Origin: Plesiomonas sp051652165
GTDB lineage: Bacteria; Pseudomonadota; Gammaproteobacteria; Enterobacterales; CAMTGL01
Assembly (NCBI RefSeq): GCF_051652165.1
Contig: NZ_JBOFTR010000003.1
Span: 124,001-188,000, forward strand
DNA: 64,000 nt
Reading direction: 5' to 3'
The notes under the pieces were generated by a model. That model made no database searches. It was given only the letters and a program-made list of their open reading frames with translations, and was not told the origin of the DNA. This document shows positions 56,211 to 64,000 of this stretch, in pieces (within the stretch, counting starts at the first letter, position 1; each line of letters starts with the position of its first letter). The translations under genes were made by a program, and so were the position numbers.

Positions 56211-58730
56211 ATGAAAATCGTCTACCCTATGCAACAAGGGGAAGGCAATACACCTCGCGAGGTTGCCTCACTCGAAGCCTTTATCGACAAACTTCATGGC
56301 CAGCACAGCGGCACATATCCCCTTGGGCGCAACCGGCTCTGGCACGGTGGCGTTCACCTCAGTGAAAAAGGCGGATGGCACTCAAGTGGCGCAGTGCGCA
56401 CCATTGCTGATGGGGAAATTGTTGCTTATCGGTTAGCAACACAACCTGCCAAAGCAACCCGCAGCCCTGAACAAGGCCAGAATGGGCAAGATATTGATTT
56501 ATATACCTCCCCCTCATTTTGTCTGATACGTCACCGTTACGAAACAGGTGATCAGCATAAAAATCGCCTGACTTTTTATAGCCTCTACATGCATATTGCT
56601 TGTGCCAACGCTTATCACGCTGAACCTGAACGTTATGTCATTACAGGTAATAGGGTCTCTATCTACAGTGCAATGGCTAAATTACAACTCCAAGCAGAAG
56701 ATAAATTAGGTTTCGCACGTCAAGGGGCTGAAATCATTTTAATGGATACCCCCTCTGAACGGCGTAATCTCAAAAATGAAACTCACACATACCAACTCGT
56801 TCGCTATACCACCCCAAAAACCGGTGAGCCACCGCAGTTTTATATCGCAACACAATACATTTATGGGGAACAAAAAATAAAACCCAGCTGGATGATGCCA
56901 CCTGAAAATAAACCGCTTCGTTATACAATCCCGAATAATACGTGGCTACGGCAAACACCGACACACACAACAGGAAGCCTTGGGCTTGCAGCTAAGAGCG
57001 AAGTCATCGTATTTGCAGAGCAGCAAATGATTATCACCCATGGCGGCCCTACTGAATTTCGTAAAATACAGGTGTTCAAGGCAGGCACTGGCACTGTTAA
57101 AGACTCAGCTAATCAAGTGATGACAAATGCACATAAAGGCGCTGTTGGCTGGGTGGCAAAAAGCAAAATAGGTGCAGCACTGGCCGCAACATCAAATATG
57201 CCCATCGTATTCGATACCGTTGTTGACTGTAGCCAAAACTCGATAATAGTACAGGCCGGAGAAACCATCGGCCACTGGGGTGAGCACCAAATAGCCACCT
57301 TAACTGCGCAAGGTTTTCACATTGACCCTGATCAGAAAGCCATACACTTTGAAGTGTTTATTGCAGAAAAGAGCAAACAAGATAGGCAAGCACTGGAAGA
57401 TTGCATTCGGAATAAAGCCCAAGCCACGGGCGGTCAAAATTATCTGGTGCTCACAAAAGATAAAAAAGTCACAACCTATCGCTTAACGTATCACAATAAC
57501 CAGCCGAGTTATAACAGTCTAGCAACCTTTGGGCCACTGGCTGCGCCTTTGGCCCTCAATAACGCAGATATTATCACCCATGGCGCTCAACAGTTTGCCA
57601 AAATACGCGAGCAAGCAGCAGCAGAAGGCGAACGGGCCGGAGAATTTGTATTACTCACGGGTGATGCTGCACTTATCAACCAGCACGACTGGGGCAAGCT
57701 CGGCGCAATGCTGATTGATGGCAGCCATGATCCCGATGGCTTTTTAGATAAAGAAGATACCGAAGGCAAAGAAGGCAGCACATTTTTCAGCACTCTCTAC
57801 CAACAGCTTGTAGCAGACAAACACGGTGATCACAAATTAAGCAGTAACAACATTAAATCGGCATTAACCGACACTAACTTAACCTATACATTACGTAAGT
57901 TATTTATTAAGCACGAAAGTGAGTGGATAAAGCGGGGTGATAATTGGCCACGCCTTAAAAAAGAGCTCGCCAACCAGCCCAACTTGTATAAATACGCAAT
58001 GCAAGTACACAACAATATGGCATGGGTTGAAGAAGCTAAAAATATATTAGGCAGCACTCACCTGTGGTTTATTCATCCTGCGGGGTTGATGGAGTTGGTA
58101 AAGAGTAATCAAAAAGGAGCTCTGTGGGTACTGGGTAAAACTTCGGAAAGATACGAATCTGCCGGAAGAGGCCCTGGTGTAGTGTCTTCAGGAAAAGGCG
58201 ATTATGGTGGTATCTCATATGGTTGCTACCAATTGTCATCAAACATGGGTGTGCTGCAACAATATATTCAGTCGTCAAAATACAAACAATTTTTTGATGG
58301 GTTGACTCCTGCTTCCTCCCAATTTAACGATATTTGGAAGGATATTGCGTTTAAACATCCACAGGAATTCAGAGAGGATCAACATATTTTTATTAAAAAA
58401 ACACACTATGACATTCAAATTAATCGACTTAAATCAAAAGGATTCATTATAGATCACTCACGCGCAGCCATTCACGATTTAATATGGTCCACCTCAGTTC
58501 AGTTTGGCGCAAAAACCAACTTAATCCTAAAAGTTTTAAATAAAATAAACTCAAAAGATATTACTGACAGAGAGCTAATTATTGCCGTACAAGACTATAA
58601 AAGGGATAATACAGAAACTCTTTTTAAGTCGTCACCATCATGGTGGAATGATTTAAAAAAACGAGCCATTTCAGAAAAAGAGTCATTGCTAGAGTTAGAA
58701 AGCCAATCATTGGAGGTAGATATAAAATGA
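56211..58730 (+). CDS. Putative type VI secretion effector: M23-like peptidase plus lysozyme-like cell-wall hydrolase
   Basis: 839 residues, no signal peptide. Residues 35-130 and 330-385 read as the two parts of an M23-type (LytM) fold: WHGGVH (H45, H49), GAVRTIADGEIVAY, YSLYMHIA (H128), and AIHFEVFIA (H379). They are split by an insert with an SH3-like part (about 235-320). Residues 500-550 hold two degenerate EF-hand-like loops (DPDGFLDKEDTEG and ADKHGDHKLSS). The C-terminal domain (about 645-839) has YESAGRGPGVVSSGKGDYGGISYGCYQLSS in two blocks, a lysozyme-like pattern seen in T6SS and VgrG-linked effectors; E649 is the likely catalytic acid. The architecture and length recall Aeromonas TseP. 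The stop overlaps the next gene by 4 bp. No VgrG, PAAR or Hcp gene is in the window. Confidence 0.75.
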   Translation: MKIVYPMQQGEGNTPREVASLEAFIDKLHGQHSGTYPLGRNRLWHGGVHLSEKGGWHSSGAVRTIADGEIVAYRLATQPAKATRSPEQGQNGQDIDLYTSPSFCLIRHRYETGDQHKNRLTFYSLYMHIACANAYHAEPERYVITGNRVSIYSAMAKLQLQAEDKLGFARQGAEIILMDTPSERRNLKNETHTYQLVRYTTPKTGEPPQFYIATQYIYGEQKIKPSWMMPPENKPLRYTIPNNTWLRQTPTHTTGSLGLAAKSEVIVFAEQQMIITHGGPTEFRKIQVFKAGTGTVKDSANQVMTNAHKGAVGWVAKSKIGAALAATSNMPIVFDTVVDCSQNSIIVQAGETIGHWGEHQIATLTAQGFHIDPDQKAIHFEVFIAEKSKQDRQALEDCIRNKAQATGGQNYLVLTKDKKVTTYRLTYHNNQPSYNSLATFGPLAAPLALNNADIITHGAQQFAKIREQAAAEGERAGEFVLLTGDAALINQHDWGKLGAMLIDGSHDPDGFLDKEDTEGKEGSTFFSTLYQQLVADKHGDHKLSSNNIKSALTDTNLTYTLRKLFIKHESEWIKRGDNWPRLKKELANQPNLYKYAMQVHNNMAWVEEAKNILGSTHLWFIHPAGLMELVKSNQKGALWVLGKTSERYESAGRGPGVVSSGKGDYGGISYGCYQLSSNMGVLQQYIQSSKYKQFFDGLTPASSQFNDIWKDIAFKHPQEFREDQHIFIKKTHYDIQINRLKSKGFIIDHSRAAIHDLIWSTSVQFGAKTNLILKVLNKINSKDITDRELIIAVQDYKRDNTETLFKSSPSWWNDLKKRAISEKESLLELESQSLEVDIK

Positions 58731-59092
58731 AATATTTTTTTGTTTTTGTTGGGTTCTATCTAACGATTTTTCATGTTGATAAATATGCAATAGCTGGCAA
58801 TAGCTGCGATAATATGCATGGTCTACATCAAGAAATGACTTCTTGTATTCAAAAAGAGACTGCAAAGTATGAATCGGAAATTAAAAATCAATTATCCTCC
58901 AAAGTTAGTGATTATAATTTTTCAAAAGACTTTTATAATAAACAACGACTCTCTATTCACGAGAAATGCATGTTATACTCTAATGTTGGCGGCCAACGTG
59001 GAGAGCTATTAACACTCCAGTGTGAACTAGATAGTGTAAAAGAGTTTGGAAAATACATTTCACAGTACATTGAAGATATAGATAACAGTTAA
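58727..59092 (+). CDS. Putative periplasmic immunity protein, LprI-like lysozyme inhibitor
   Basis: 121 residues with a Sec signal peptide (MKYFFVFVGFYLTIFH..., cut probably after A23 in AIA). The mature part has four cysteines (C27, C40, C81, C99). The layout SIHEKC...NVGGQRGELLTLQCELDSVKEFGKYI resembles the C-terminal half of LprI/DUF1311 proteins (W..fRd..C......GGs.......C...), some of which inhibit lysozyme. A strong GGAGGT lies 10 nt upstream, inside the effector gene, and ATGA overlap couples the two. The best reading is that it protects the periplasm from the upstream hydrolase. Confidence 0.6.
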   Translation: MKYFFVFVGFYLTIFHVDKYAIAGNSCDNMHGLHQEMTSCIQKETAKYESEIKNQLSSKVSDYNFSKDFYNKQRLSIHEKCMLYSNVGGQRGELLTLQCELDSVKEFGKYISQYIEDIDNS

Positions 59093-59590
59093 AACACTGG
59101 TAAAGCACACCATTTACGTCAAAGACCACTATCCAATAGGAGTAAATAGACTTAATATAAGACGATTAAACCTGATTCAATAGTTTCATATAGAATCACA
59201 GAGAATTTCATTAAATTCTTTTCACCAAAAAATTTAGTGCTCGATAGCTATAGATAAACCAGTATTTTTCTTGTTAATGGTTTATTCTTAGTTTCTACTA
59301 TCTAATGAAAGAACCAAAAGTGACATGTACTATATATGTTCTATTCTTTATGAAAAATCAAATGGTTTAAAATGAGAGACACGACTTGTGTTCTAGAAAC
59401 ATACGAGTTAATAACAGGTTATAGTTATAACAGTATATACAAAAGTATCTATTAAAAATAAACACATGAGAGAATTATATTTTTAAAATCACTTTTTTAT
59501 TAAGCCCCAGCCTCCCCCACACAACCGATAGATGCGAAAAATCTCACAGTAAGCTACCATCGGCATAACTTTTACCGCGGAGCAACAGAG
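59093..59590. other. AT-rich region between the immunity gene and nadC (498 bp)
   Basis: No supported gene, terminator or repeat. Very AT-rich up to about 59490, then composition returns to that of nadC. This marks the right edge of the inserted segment. Confidence 0.5.
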
Positions 59591-60547
59591 ATGCCACATC
59601 GCACACACAACTCGGCCCAGCGTCAGGCCACTTTGTTAACTCAACTACAACATGACATACCGGCCGCTGTGTATGCTGCCTTGTGCGAAGATCTCGGTGT
59701 GCCGGCACAGCGCCCCCCTTTTAGCAGCACATCAACTCCCCCTCTGACCAATGCCGCAACCCTTGCCCGGCGTGATCTTACCGCACAACTGCTGCCCGCA
59801 AACCAACAGGCACGAGCACGGGTGATCACCCGTGAACAAGGGGTTTTTTGCGGAAAACAGTGGGCAGAAGAGGTCTGCACCCAACTTAGTGCGCAGCACC
59901 CTAACCCAATCACACTTGAGTGGTTAGTGGCCGATGGTGATCGCATTGCACCAAACCAGTGCCTACTGCAACTGTCGGGTAACGCCCGCCTACTGCTCAC
60001 TGCCGAGCGCACGCTGCTCAACTTTATTCAAACGCTCTCTGGTGTGGCTTCAACCACTCGCCGTTATGCCGATCAACTGCAAGGCTTGCATACTCGCCTG
60101 CTCGATACCCGTAAAACCTTGCCGGGGCTGCGCAGCGCAGAAAAATATGCCGTGCAGTGTGGTGGCGGCGTTAACCACCGTTTAGGCCTGTACGATGCCT
60201 TTCTGATTAAAGAGAACCACATTATTGCCGCAGGCGGTGTGCAACACGCCGTGGCCAATGCACATGTGCTGGCGCACAATGTGCCCGTTGAAGTGGAAGT
60301 TGAAAATCTGACTGAACTGCAACACGCTATTGATGCAGGGGCCGATATCATCATGCTCGATAACTTCACCACCAGCATGATGCACGATGCCGTCACCCTT
60401 ACAGCAGGCCGTGCGCTGCTTGAAGTGTCTGGCAATGTAACCTTAACCACGCTGCCCGACTATGCCGCAACCGGCGTTGATTTTATCTCTGTCGGTGCGC
60501 TGACTAAACACATTAAAGCCCTTGATCTCTCAATGCGCTTTTATTAA
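59591..60547 (+). CDS. nadC: Nicotinate-nucleotide pyrophosphorylase (quinolinate phosphoribosyltransferase)
   Basis: 318 residues (E. coli 297). Converts quinolinate and PRPP to nicotinate mononucleotide in NAD synthesis. Conserved blocks VITREQGVFCGKQWAEEV, LLDTRKTLPGLR, HRLGLYDAFLIKENH and VEVEVENLTE are present. An extra Pro/Ser/Thr-rich stretch (about residues 38-58) sits between EDLG and RRDLTAQLL, explaining the greater length. GGAG precedes the ATG by 8 nt. Upstream of pilA as in E. coli (nadC-ppdD). Confidence 0.95.
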   Translation: MPHRTHNSAQRQATLLTQLQHDIPAAVYAALCEDLGVPAQRPPFSSTSTPPLTNAATLARRDLTAQLLPANQQARARVITREQGVFCGKQWAEEVCTQLSAQHPNPITLEWLVADGDRIAPNQCLLQLSGNARLLLTAERTLLNFIQTLSGVASTTRRYADQLQGLHTRLLDTRKTLPGLRSAEKYAVQCGGGVNHRLGLYDAFLIKENHIIAAGGVQHAVANAHVLAHNVPVEVEVENLTELQHAIDAGADIIMLDNFTTSMMHDAVTLTAGRALLEVSGNVTLTTLPDYAATGVDFISVGALTKHIKALDLSMRFY

Positions 60548-60606
60548 TTTTACCGGTTAGCACACCGCACAACCACGCTTTTACTTATGACAAACGCTGG
60601 CGGATA

Positions 60607-60643
60607 TAAAATAACCACATGCTATTCTGTGGTTATTTTTTTT
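60607..60643 (+). terminator. Terminator of nadC
   Basis: AAATAACCACA / TGTGGTTATTT perfect 11-bp stem with a 9-nt loop, followed by a run of eight Ts. Confidence 0.9.
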
Positions 60644-61032
60644 CGCATTAACAATGCTCGCTGCCATTATTCAAAAAAACCGAATAGCAAGAGTAAAATA
60701 CCCACATAAAATATAAATAACCGCACACATTTTATAAAACCGACCACCGCTTGACAGCGCACACTGTTTCTCGCCACAATGCTGCACTATGCCCACATCA
60801 TTATCGTGTCTTTATATTGGCAGATAACAAACCCAACATTTTGCATAGCGTTCTCTTTCTATTTCATCTTTGCTGTTTCATACGTGATATCTTTGCGATA
60901 TAGATTCCAACTTCCTATTGAAGCAATGCCAAAATAAATAACCACGCAGCAAAATATGCCTGAGAGTCACTGTTTTGACTCCGCTTATTCTGGCCCTACG
61001 GCAGAGCTAAAGGCTAGAACGCCCCCAAAGCC

Positions 61033-61052
61033 CGCTCAAAATATATTGAGCG
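61033..61052. promoter_or_regulatory. Dyad in the pilA leader
   Basis: CGCTCAA and TTGAGCG are perfect 7-bp arms around AATATA, 63 bp upstream of the pilA ATG. Could be an operator or an mRNA hairpin. Confidence 0.45.
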
Positions 61053-61114
61053 CAACAGAACACTTATTTCCCCGCCAGTAATGGAATACGGGTCAGAATC
61101 GTTAGGAGAACAGC

Positions 61115-61585
61115 ATGAACAAAATAAAACAGGGTTTTACGCTCATTGAATTGATGATAGTGGTAGCGATTGTTGCTATTTTGGCGGCTATTGCGTTACC
61201 GGCTTATCAAAGCTATACACAAAAAGCAAAAATGACTGAATTAATGCAGGCGGCATCCCCTATTAAAACTGCAATTGAAATTTACGGTTTTGAAAAAGGG
61301 AAGTTTGATGGCATTAATGACACTGGTGCAAATGGAATTCCTTCATCAAATACAATCGCTGAAGCACCAAATATTGAAAAATACACAATAGACACAGCAA
61401 AAGATAATGCTGTCAAATTTACTATTACTGGAAAAAACGAATTAGAAGGACATGCATTTGTTTTAGATGGTGTGCAAACCTCTGCAGGCACTATGACATG
61501 GTATAAATCATGTACAGCAACCAAAGGGCTCACTGCTTTATGCACTGCTGACCAAAAAAAATCAGACTCTGGCTCTGGCTTGTAG
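61115..61585 (+). CDS. pilA: Type IV pilin PilA
   Basis: 156 residues. Major type IVa pilin. Prepilin leader MNKIKQG is cleaved before F8 by PilD; the mature start FTLIELMIVVAIVAILAAIALPAYQ-type helix has the conserved E5. Two C-terminal cysteines (about 132 and 142) form the disulfide loop. Strong site TAGGAG 6 nt before the ATG. Heads pilA-pilB-pilC, equivalent to E. coli ppdD-hofBC. Confidence 0.95.
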   Translation: MNKIKQGFTLIELMIVVAIVAILAAIALPAYQSYTQKAKMTELMQAASPIKTAIEIYGFEKGKFDGINDTGANGIPSSNTIAEAPNIEKYTIDTAKDNAVKFTITGKNELEGHAFVLDGVQTSAGTMTWYKSCTATKGLTALCTADQKKSDSGSGL

Positions 61586-61604
61586 TGTTTTTTTAATAAC
61601 AGAA

Positions 61605-61636
61605 TTAAAATGGTGAGGAAAAACCTCACCATTTCA
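61605..61636 (+). terminator. Terminator between pilA and pilB
   Basis: AAATGGTGAGG / CCTCACCATTT 11-bp stem with an AAAAA loop and a T-rich right side, ending 6-8 bp before the pilB ATG. It would limit read-through so that pilin exceeds the assembly ATPase. Confidence 0.8.
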
Positions 61637-61641
61637 TTATT

Positions 61642-63168
61642 ATGAAAATAGACAATACACTTGAACTTAAAAAATACTTACCCTATTCATCACTGATTAA
61701 TAAATTCTTTGCTGTTCCTCTGTTTGAAAAAAACGATACGATTTATATCGCAACCCATACTAATCACTGTTTCAACTGTATTGATGCTTTTCGCTTTGCC
61801 ACTGGAAAACAGATTGAAACTGTTTTGGTGGATAAAGAAGAGCTGCGCCGTGCAATTTTTGAAGTTACTGGTGAATATCCAGAAGATACCGAGCAACTGA
61901 ACCCCACCCCATCAGCCCGTGATACTGATACCCTGATTGAACTTGCCGAGCTTGCTGATGAAAACAGCAATAGCCTTGATGAGCGGGCGTTAAATGATGA
62001 TCAAGATGAAGCCCCAATAGTGCGCTTTATCAACCAAATGCTCAGTCGGGCGGTGCGGGTTAAGGCCTCTGATATTCACTTTGAACCGTATGAAAAGCAG
62101 TATCGGGTGCGTTTTCGTATTGATGGCGTATTACAAGAGATAGCTAACCCGCCGGAAAAATTAGCCGCGCGCCTTGCTGCACGCCTAAAAATCATGAGCA
62201 AGCTCGATATCGCTGAAAAGCGGATCCCGCAAGATGGCCGTATTAAGCTCAAACTAACAGAAACTCAAGCCATTGATCTGCGTGTCTCTACCCTGCCAAC
62301 CCTGTTCGGTGAAAAAGTGGTACTGCGCATTTTAGACTCTAGCGCCGCCAGTTTAAACATTGAACAACTGGGGTTTACTGACCACGACAAACAGCTCTAC
62401 CTCAATGCACTGGCCAAACCGCAGGGGATGATCTTAGTCACCGGGCCAACTGGCAGCGGTAAAACCGTCAGCTTATATACGGGGTTATCCATTTTAAATC
62501 AGCCTGAGCGCAATATCTCAACGGCTGAAGATCCAGTGGAAATTAACTTAGCCGGCATCAACCAAACTCAAATTAACCTTAAAGCAGGGCTCACCTTTGC
62601 CAGTGCCTTACGGGCCTTTTTGCGCCAAGACCCTGATGTGGTCATGGTGGGCGAAATTCGTGATCTGGAAACGGCGGAAATTGCCGTTAAAGCGGCACAA
62701 ACCGGCCACTTAGTGCTATCAACCCTGCACACCAACTCGGCAGCCGAAACGCTCACACGCCTTGCCAATATGGGGGTGCCAGCCTACAACATTGCTTCAT
62801 CTATTCACCTGATTATTGCCCAGCGTTTAGCCCGCAAACTCTGCCCAGAGTGCCGCCAGCCCTGTTTGCTGACAGAAACCGAGCAAAAGGCAGCAGGGTT
62901 TAGCCACCCACTGGCAACGGGCATGCACATTTTTAAAGCCAAAGGCTGCCCTAAATGCACCCACGGTTATAAAGGGCGCACGGGGTTGTATGAAATTATG
63001 CCGATCACCGCCACCCTGACCGAGGCCATTTTGCGCGGCGATCACGCCCCTGAGCTGACAGCCATTGCCCGTCAGCTCGGCATGAAAACCTTGCGTGAAG
63101 CGGGCCTTGCGAAAGTGGTTGACGGCATCACCTCATTAGAAGAGATAGCACGGGTAACAGGAGTGTAA
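61642..63168 (+). CDS. pilB: Type IV pilus assembly ATPase PilB
   Basis: 508 residues (P. aeruginosa 566, E. coli HofB about 461). Hexameric ATPase that drives pilus extension. Walker A GPTGSGKT (268-275), Asp box and Walker B (DPDVVMVGEIRD), His box (LSTLHTN), and a zinc tetracysteine (CPEC...CPKC) near residue 400-440. The N-terminal MshEN-like domain is short. Starts just after the pilA terminator stem; a weak site may limit translation. pilC follows after 2 bp. Confidence 0.94.
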   Translation: MKIDNTLELKKYLPYSSLINKFFAVPLFEKNDTIYIATHTNHCFNCIDAFRFATGKQIETVLVDKEELRRAIFEVTGEYPEDTEQLNPTPSARDTDTLIELAELADENSNSLDERALNDDQDEAPIVRFINQMLSRAVRVKASDIHFEPYEKQYRVRFRIDGVLQEIANPPEKLAARLAARLKIMSKLDIAEKRIPQDGRIKLKLTETQAIDLRVSTLPTLFGEKVVLRILDSSAASLNIEQLGFTDHDKQLYLNALAKPQGMILVTGPTGSGKTVSLYTGLSILNQPERNISTAEDPVEINLAGINQTQINLKAGLTFASALRAFLRQDPDVVMVGEIRDLETAEIAVKAAQTGHLVLSTLHTNSAAETLTRLANMGVPAYNIASSIHLIIAQRLARKLCPECRQPCLLTETEQKAAGFSHPLATGMHIFKAKGCPKCTHGYKGRTGLYEIMPITATLTEAILRGDHAPELTAIARQLGMKTLREAGLAKVVDGITSLEEIARVTGV

Positions 63169-63170
63169 CC

Positions 63171-64000
63171 ATGAACACACTGGCACAGCCAAAACCGCGC
63201 CGTTTATCGCCATATACATGGAAAGCGGTTAATCGTCAGGGGCAACCTGCCGAGGGCGAATTAGAAGCAAGCTCTATTGATGAAGCGCGTATGCAACTGA
63301 TGAGCAAAGGCTTTAACCGTATAGAGCTGAAAAAAACGCCGGTGTCACTGTTTAGCCGTATCACAGATCGTATCAAACCGGCTGATATTGCATTTATGAG
63401 CCGCCAGCTCTCAACCATGCTGTTTGCCGGTGTTCCCATTTTACAAAGCCTAAAAATGATTGGAGAGAGCCATGCCAAACGCAGCATGCGGCGGTTGTTG
63501 TCCACCATCACCACCGATGTAGAGAGCGGTTTGCCGATTTCACAATCGCTGCGCAAATATCCACTTATTTTTGATGACCTTTACTGCGATCTGGTTAGCA
63601 CTGGCGAGATCACCGGTCGGCTCGATATCGTGATGGATAGAATCGCTACGCACCGTGAAAAAATGGAGGCGCTAAAATCGAAAATAAAAAAGGCACTCTT
63701 TTATCCCGCTATGGTGATGGTAGTAGCCATTGGGGTCACGCTGTTGATGTTGCTGTTTGTTATCCCACAATTTGAGTCTATTTACGCCAGCTTTGGTTCT
63801 GAATTACCGGCCTTTACCAATATGGTGTTAGCCCTTTCACGCTTATTGCGGGAAAATGGGCTGTATCTTTTCGCTGCTGTGGTGGCGGTCGCGTTGGGGT
63901 ATCGGCACCTATACCGCGCCTCTGCAAAAATGCGTTATAAACAAGATCAATTCATGCTCAAACTGCCTGTTATCGGTTTATTGCTGCATAAAGCATCCGT
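63171..64000 (+). CDS. pilC: Type IV pilus inner membrane platform protein PilC, 5' part (runs off window)
   Basis: 276 codons are visible before the window ends, with no stop. T2SF-type protein: cytoplasmic domain with YTWKAVNRQGQPAEGELEA, SRQLSTMLFAGVPILQSLKMIG and TGEITGRLD, then a first membrane segment (about residues 175-197, ALFYPAMVMVVAIGVTLLML) and a second near 225-245. Platform on which PilB acts. Starts 2 bp after the pilB stop; GGAG lies 8 nt upstream. Confidence 0.93.
   Translation, partial: MNTLAQPKPRRLSPYTWKAVNRQGQPAEGELEASSIDEARMQLMSKGFNRIELKKTPVSLFSRITDRIKPADIAFMSRQLSTMLFAGVPILQSLKMIGESHAKRSMRRLLSTITTDVESGLPISQSLRKYPLIFDDLYCDLVSTGEITGRLDIVMDRIATHREKMEALKSKIKKALFYPAMVMVVAIGVTLLMLLFVIPQFESIYASFGSELPAFTNMVLALSRLLRENGLYLFAAVVAVALGYRHLYRASAKMRYKQDQFMLKLPVIGLLLHKAS

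Larger units (their letters stand above)
60548..61114. other. nadC-pilA intergenic region (567 bp)
   Basis: No gene. Contains the nadC terminator, a GAGTCA/TGACTC hairpin at 60964-60981, and a perfect dyad at 61033-61052 (separate entries). No convincing sigma-54 promoter for pilA was found, although pilA often has one. Confidence 0.5.

Noticed and set aside
60548..61114. Cyclic-di-GMP riboswitch or sigma-54 promoter upstream of pilA
   Set aside because: I searched for GG-N10-GC with TGGC/TTGC context and for the GEMM core; neither was convincing.

Overview
The window is a densely packed, roughly 45-50 % GC chromosomal segment of a gammaproteobacterium. Many proteins are near full-length matches to Escherichia coli counterparts (RpoD, DksA, Can, Hpt, PanBCD, ParE, Lpd, AcnB, CpdA). 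Gene order also follows E. coli blocks: hrpB-mrcB, dksA-gluQ-pcnB-folK-panBCD, yadHG-can-hpt, tolC/nudF-cpdA-yqiA-parE, and lpd-aceF-aceE-pdhR-ampE-ampD-nadC-pilin genes. Several enterobacterial genes are absent at the joins (thpR/sfsA, fhuACDB, yqiB, aroP). The tyrosyl-tRNA synthetase is of the shorter type common in Vibrio and Haemophilus. A Plesiomonas-like or other early-branching Enterobacterales/Aeromonadales organism fits, but this is inference from remembered synteny; the species cannot be fixed from the sequence alone.

Layout. 1-6 kb: end of plsY, tsaD, and the macromolecular synthesis cluster rpsU-dnaG-rpoD. 6-11 kb: tyrS, erpA, clcA and hemL. 11-16.3 kb: mrcB and hrpB, translationally coupled. 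16.3-17.5 kb: a 1.2-kb stretch without a convincing gene. 17.5-23.6 kb: dksA, gluQ, pcnB (apparently starting at AUU), folK and the pantothenate genes panB, panC, panD. 23.7-26.7 kb: ABC exporter yadGH, carbonic anhydrase can, hpt. 26.9-30.8 kb: ferric iron importer fbpABC behind a Fur-box-like site. 31.1-32.9 kb: a Tat-exported CueO-type copper oxidase behind a CueR-type promoter. 33.1-38.1 kb: yacL, acnB, tolC. 38.3-44.9 kb: nudF, cpdA, yqiA, parE, parC. 45.2-52.4 kb: the pyruvate dehydrogenase genes lpdA, aceF, aceE and regulator pdhR, with a perfect PdhR operator plus a second, weaker one. 53-59.1 kb is accessory: a small exported repeat protein, a CaiF/GrlA-like regulator, ampE, ampD, then an insertion between ampD and nadC. 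59.6-64 kb: nadC and the type IV pilus genes pilA, pilB, pilC (cut by the window end).

The most interesting element is the insertion between ampD and nadC (55.7-59.6 kb). It encodes an 839-residue two-domain cell-wall hydrolase: an M23-peptidase-like half split by an SH3-like region, then degenerate EF-hand-like loops and a lysozyme-like C-terminal domain. Its stop codon overlaps the start of a small exported four-cysteine protein resembling LprI-type lysozyme inhibitors. A sigma-54 type -24/-12 element lies just upstream. Together these suggest an orphan type VI secretion effector-immunity pair, possibly co-regulated with a T6SS encoded elsewhere. The architecture resembles the Aeromonas TseP class of dual amidase/lysozyme effectors (from memory; unchecked).

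Regulatory logic visible in the DNA: copper (CueR-type site at cueO), iron (Fur-like site at fbpA), pyruvate (PdhR sites), nitrogen/T6SS activator type sigma-54 control (effector), terminators between most transcription units, and attenuator-like terminators inside the fbpA-fbpB and pilA-pilB gene pairs.
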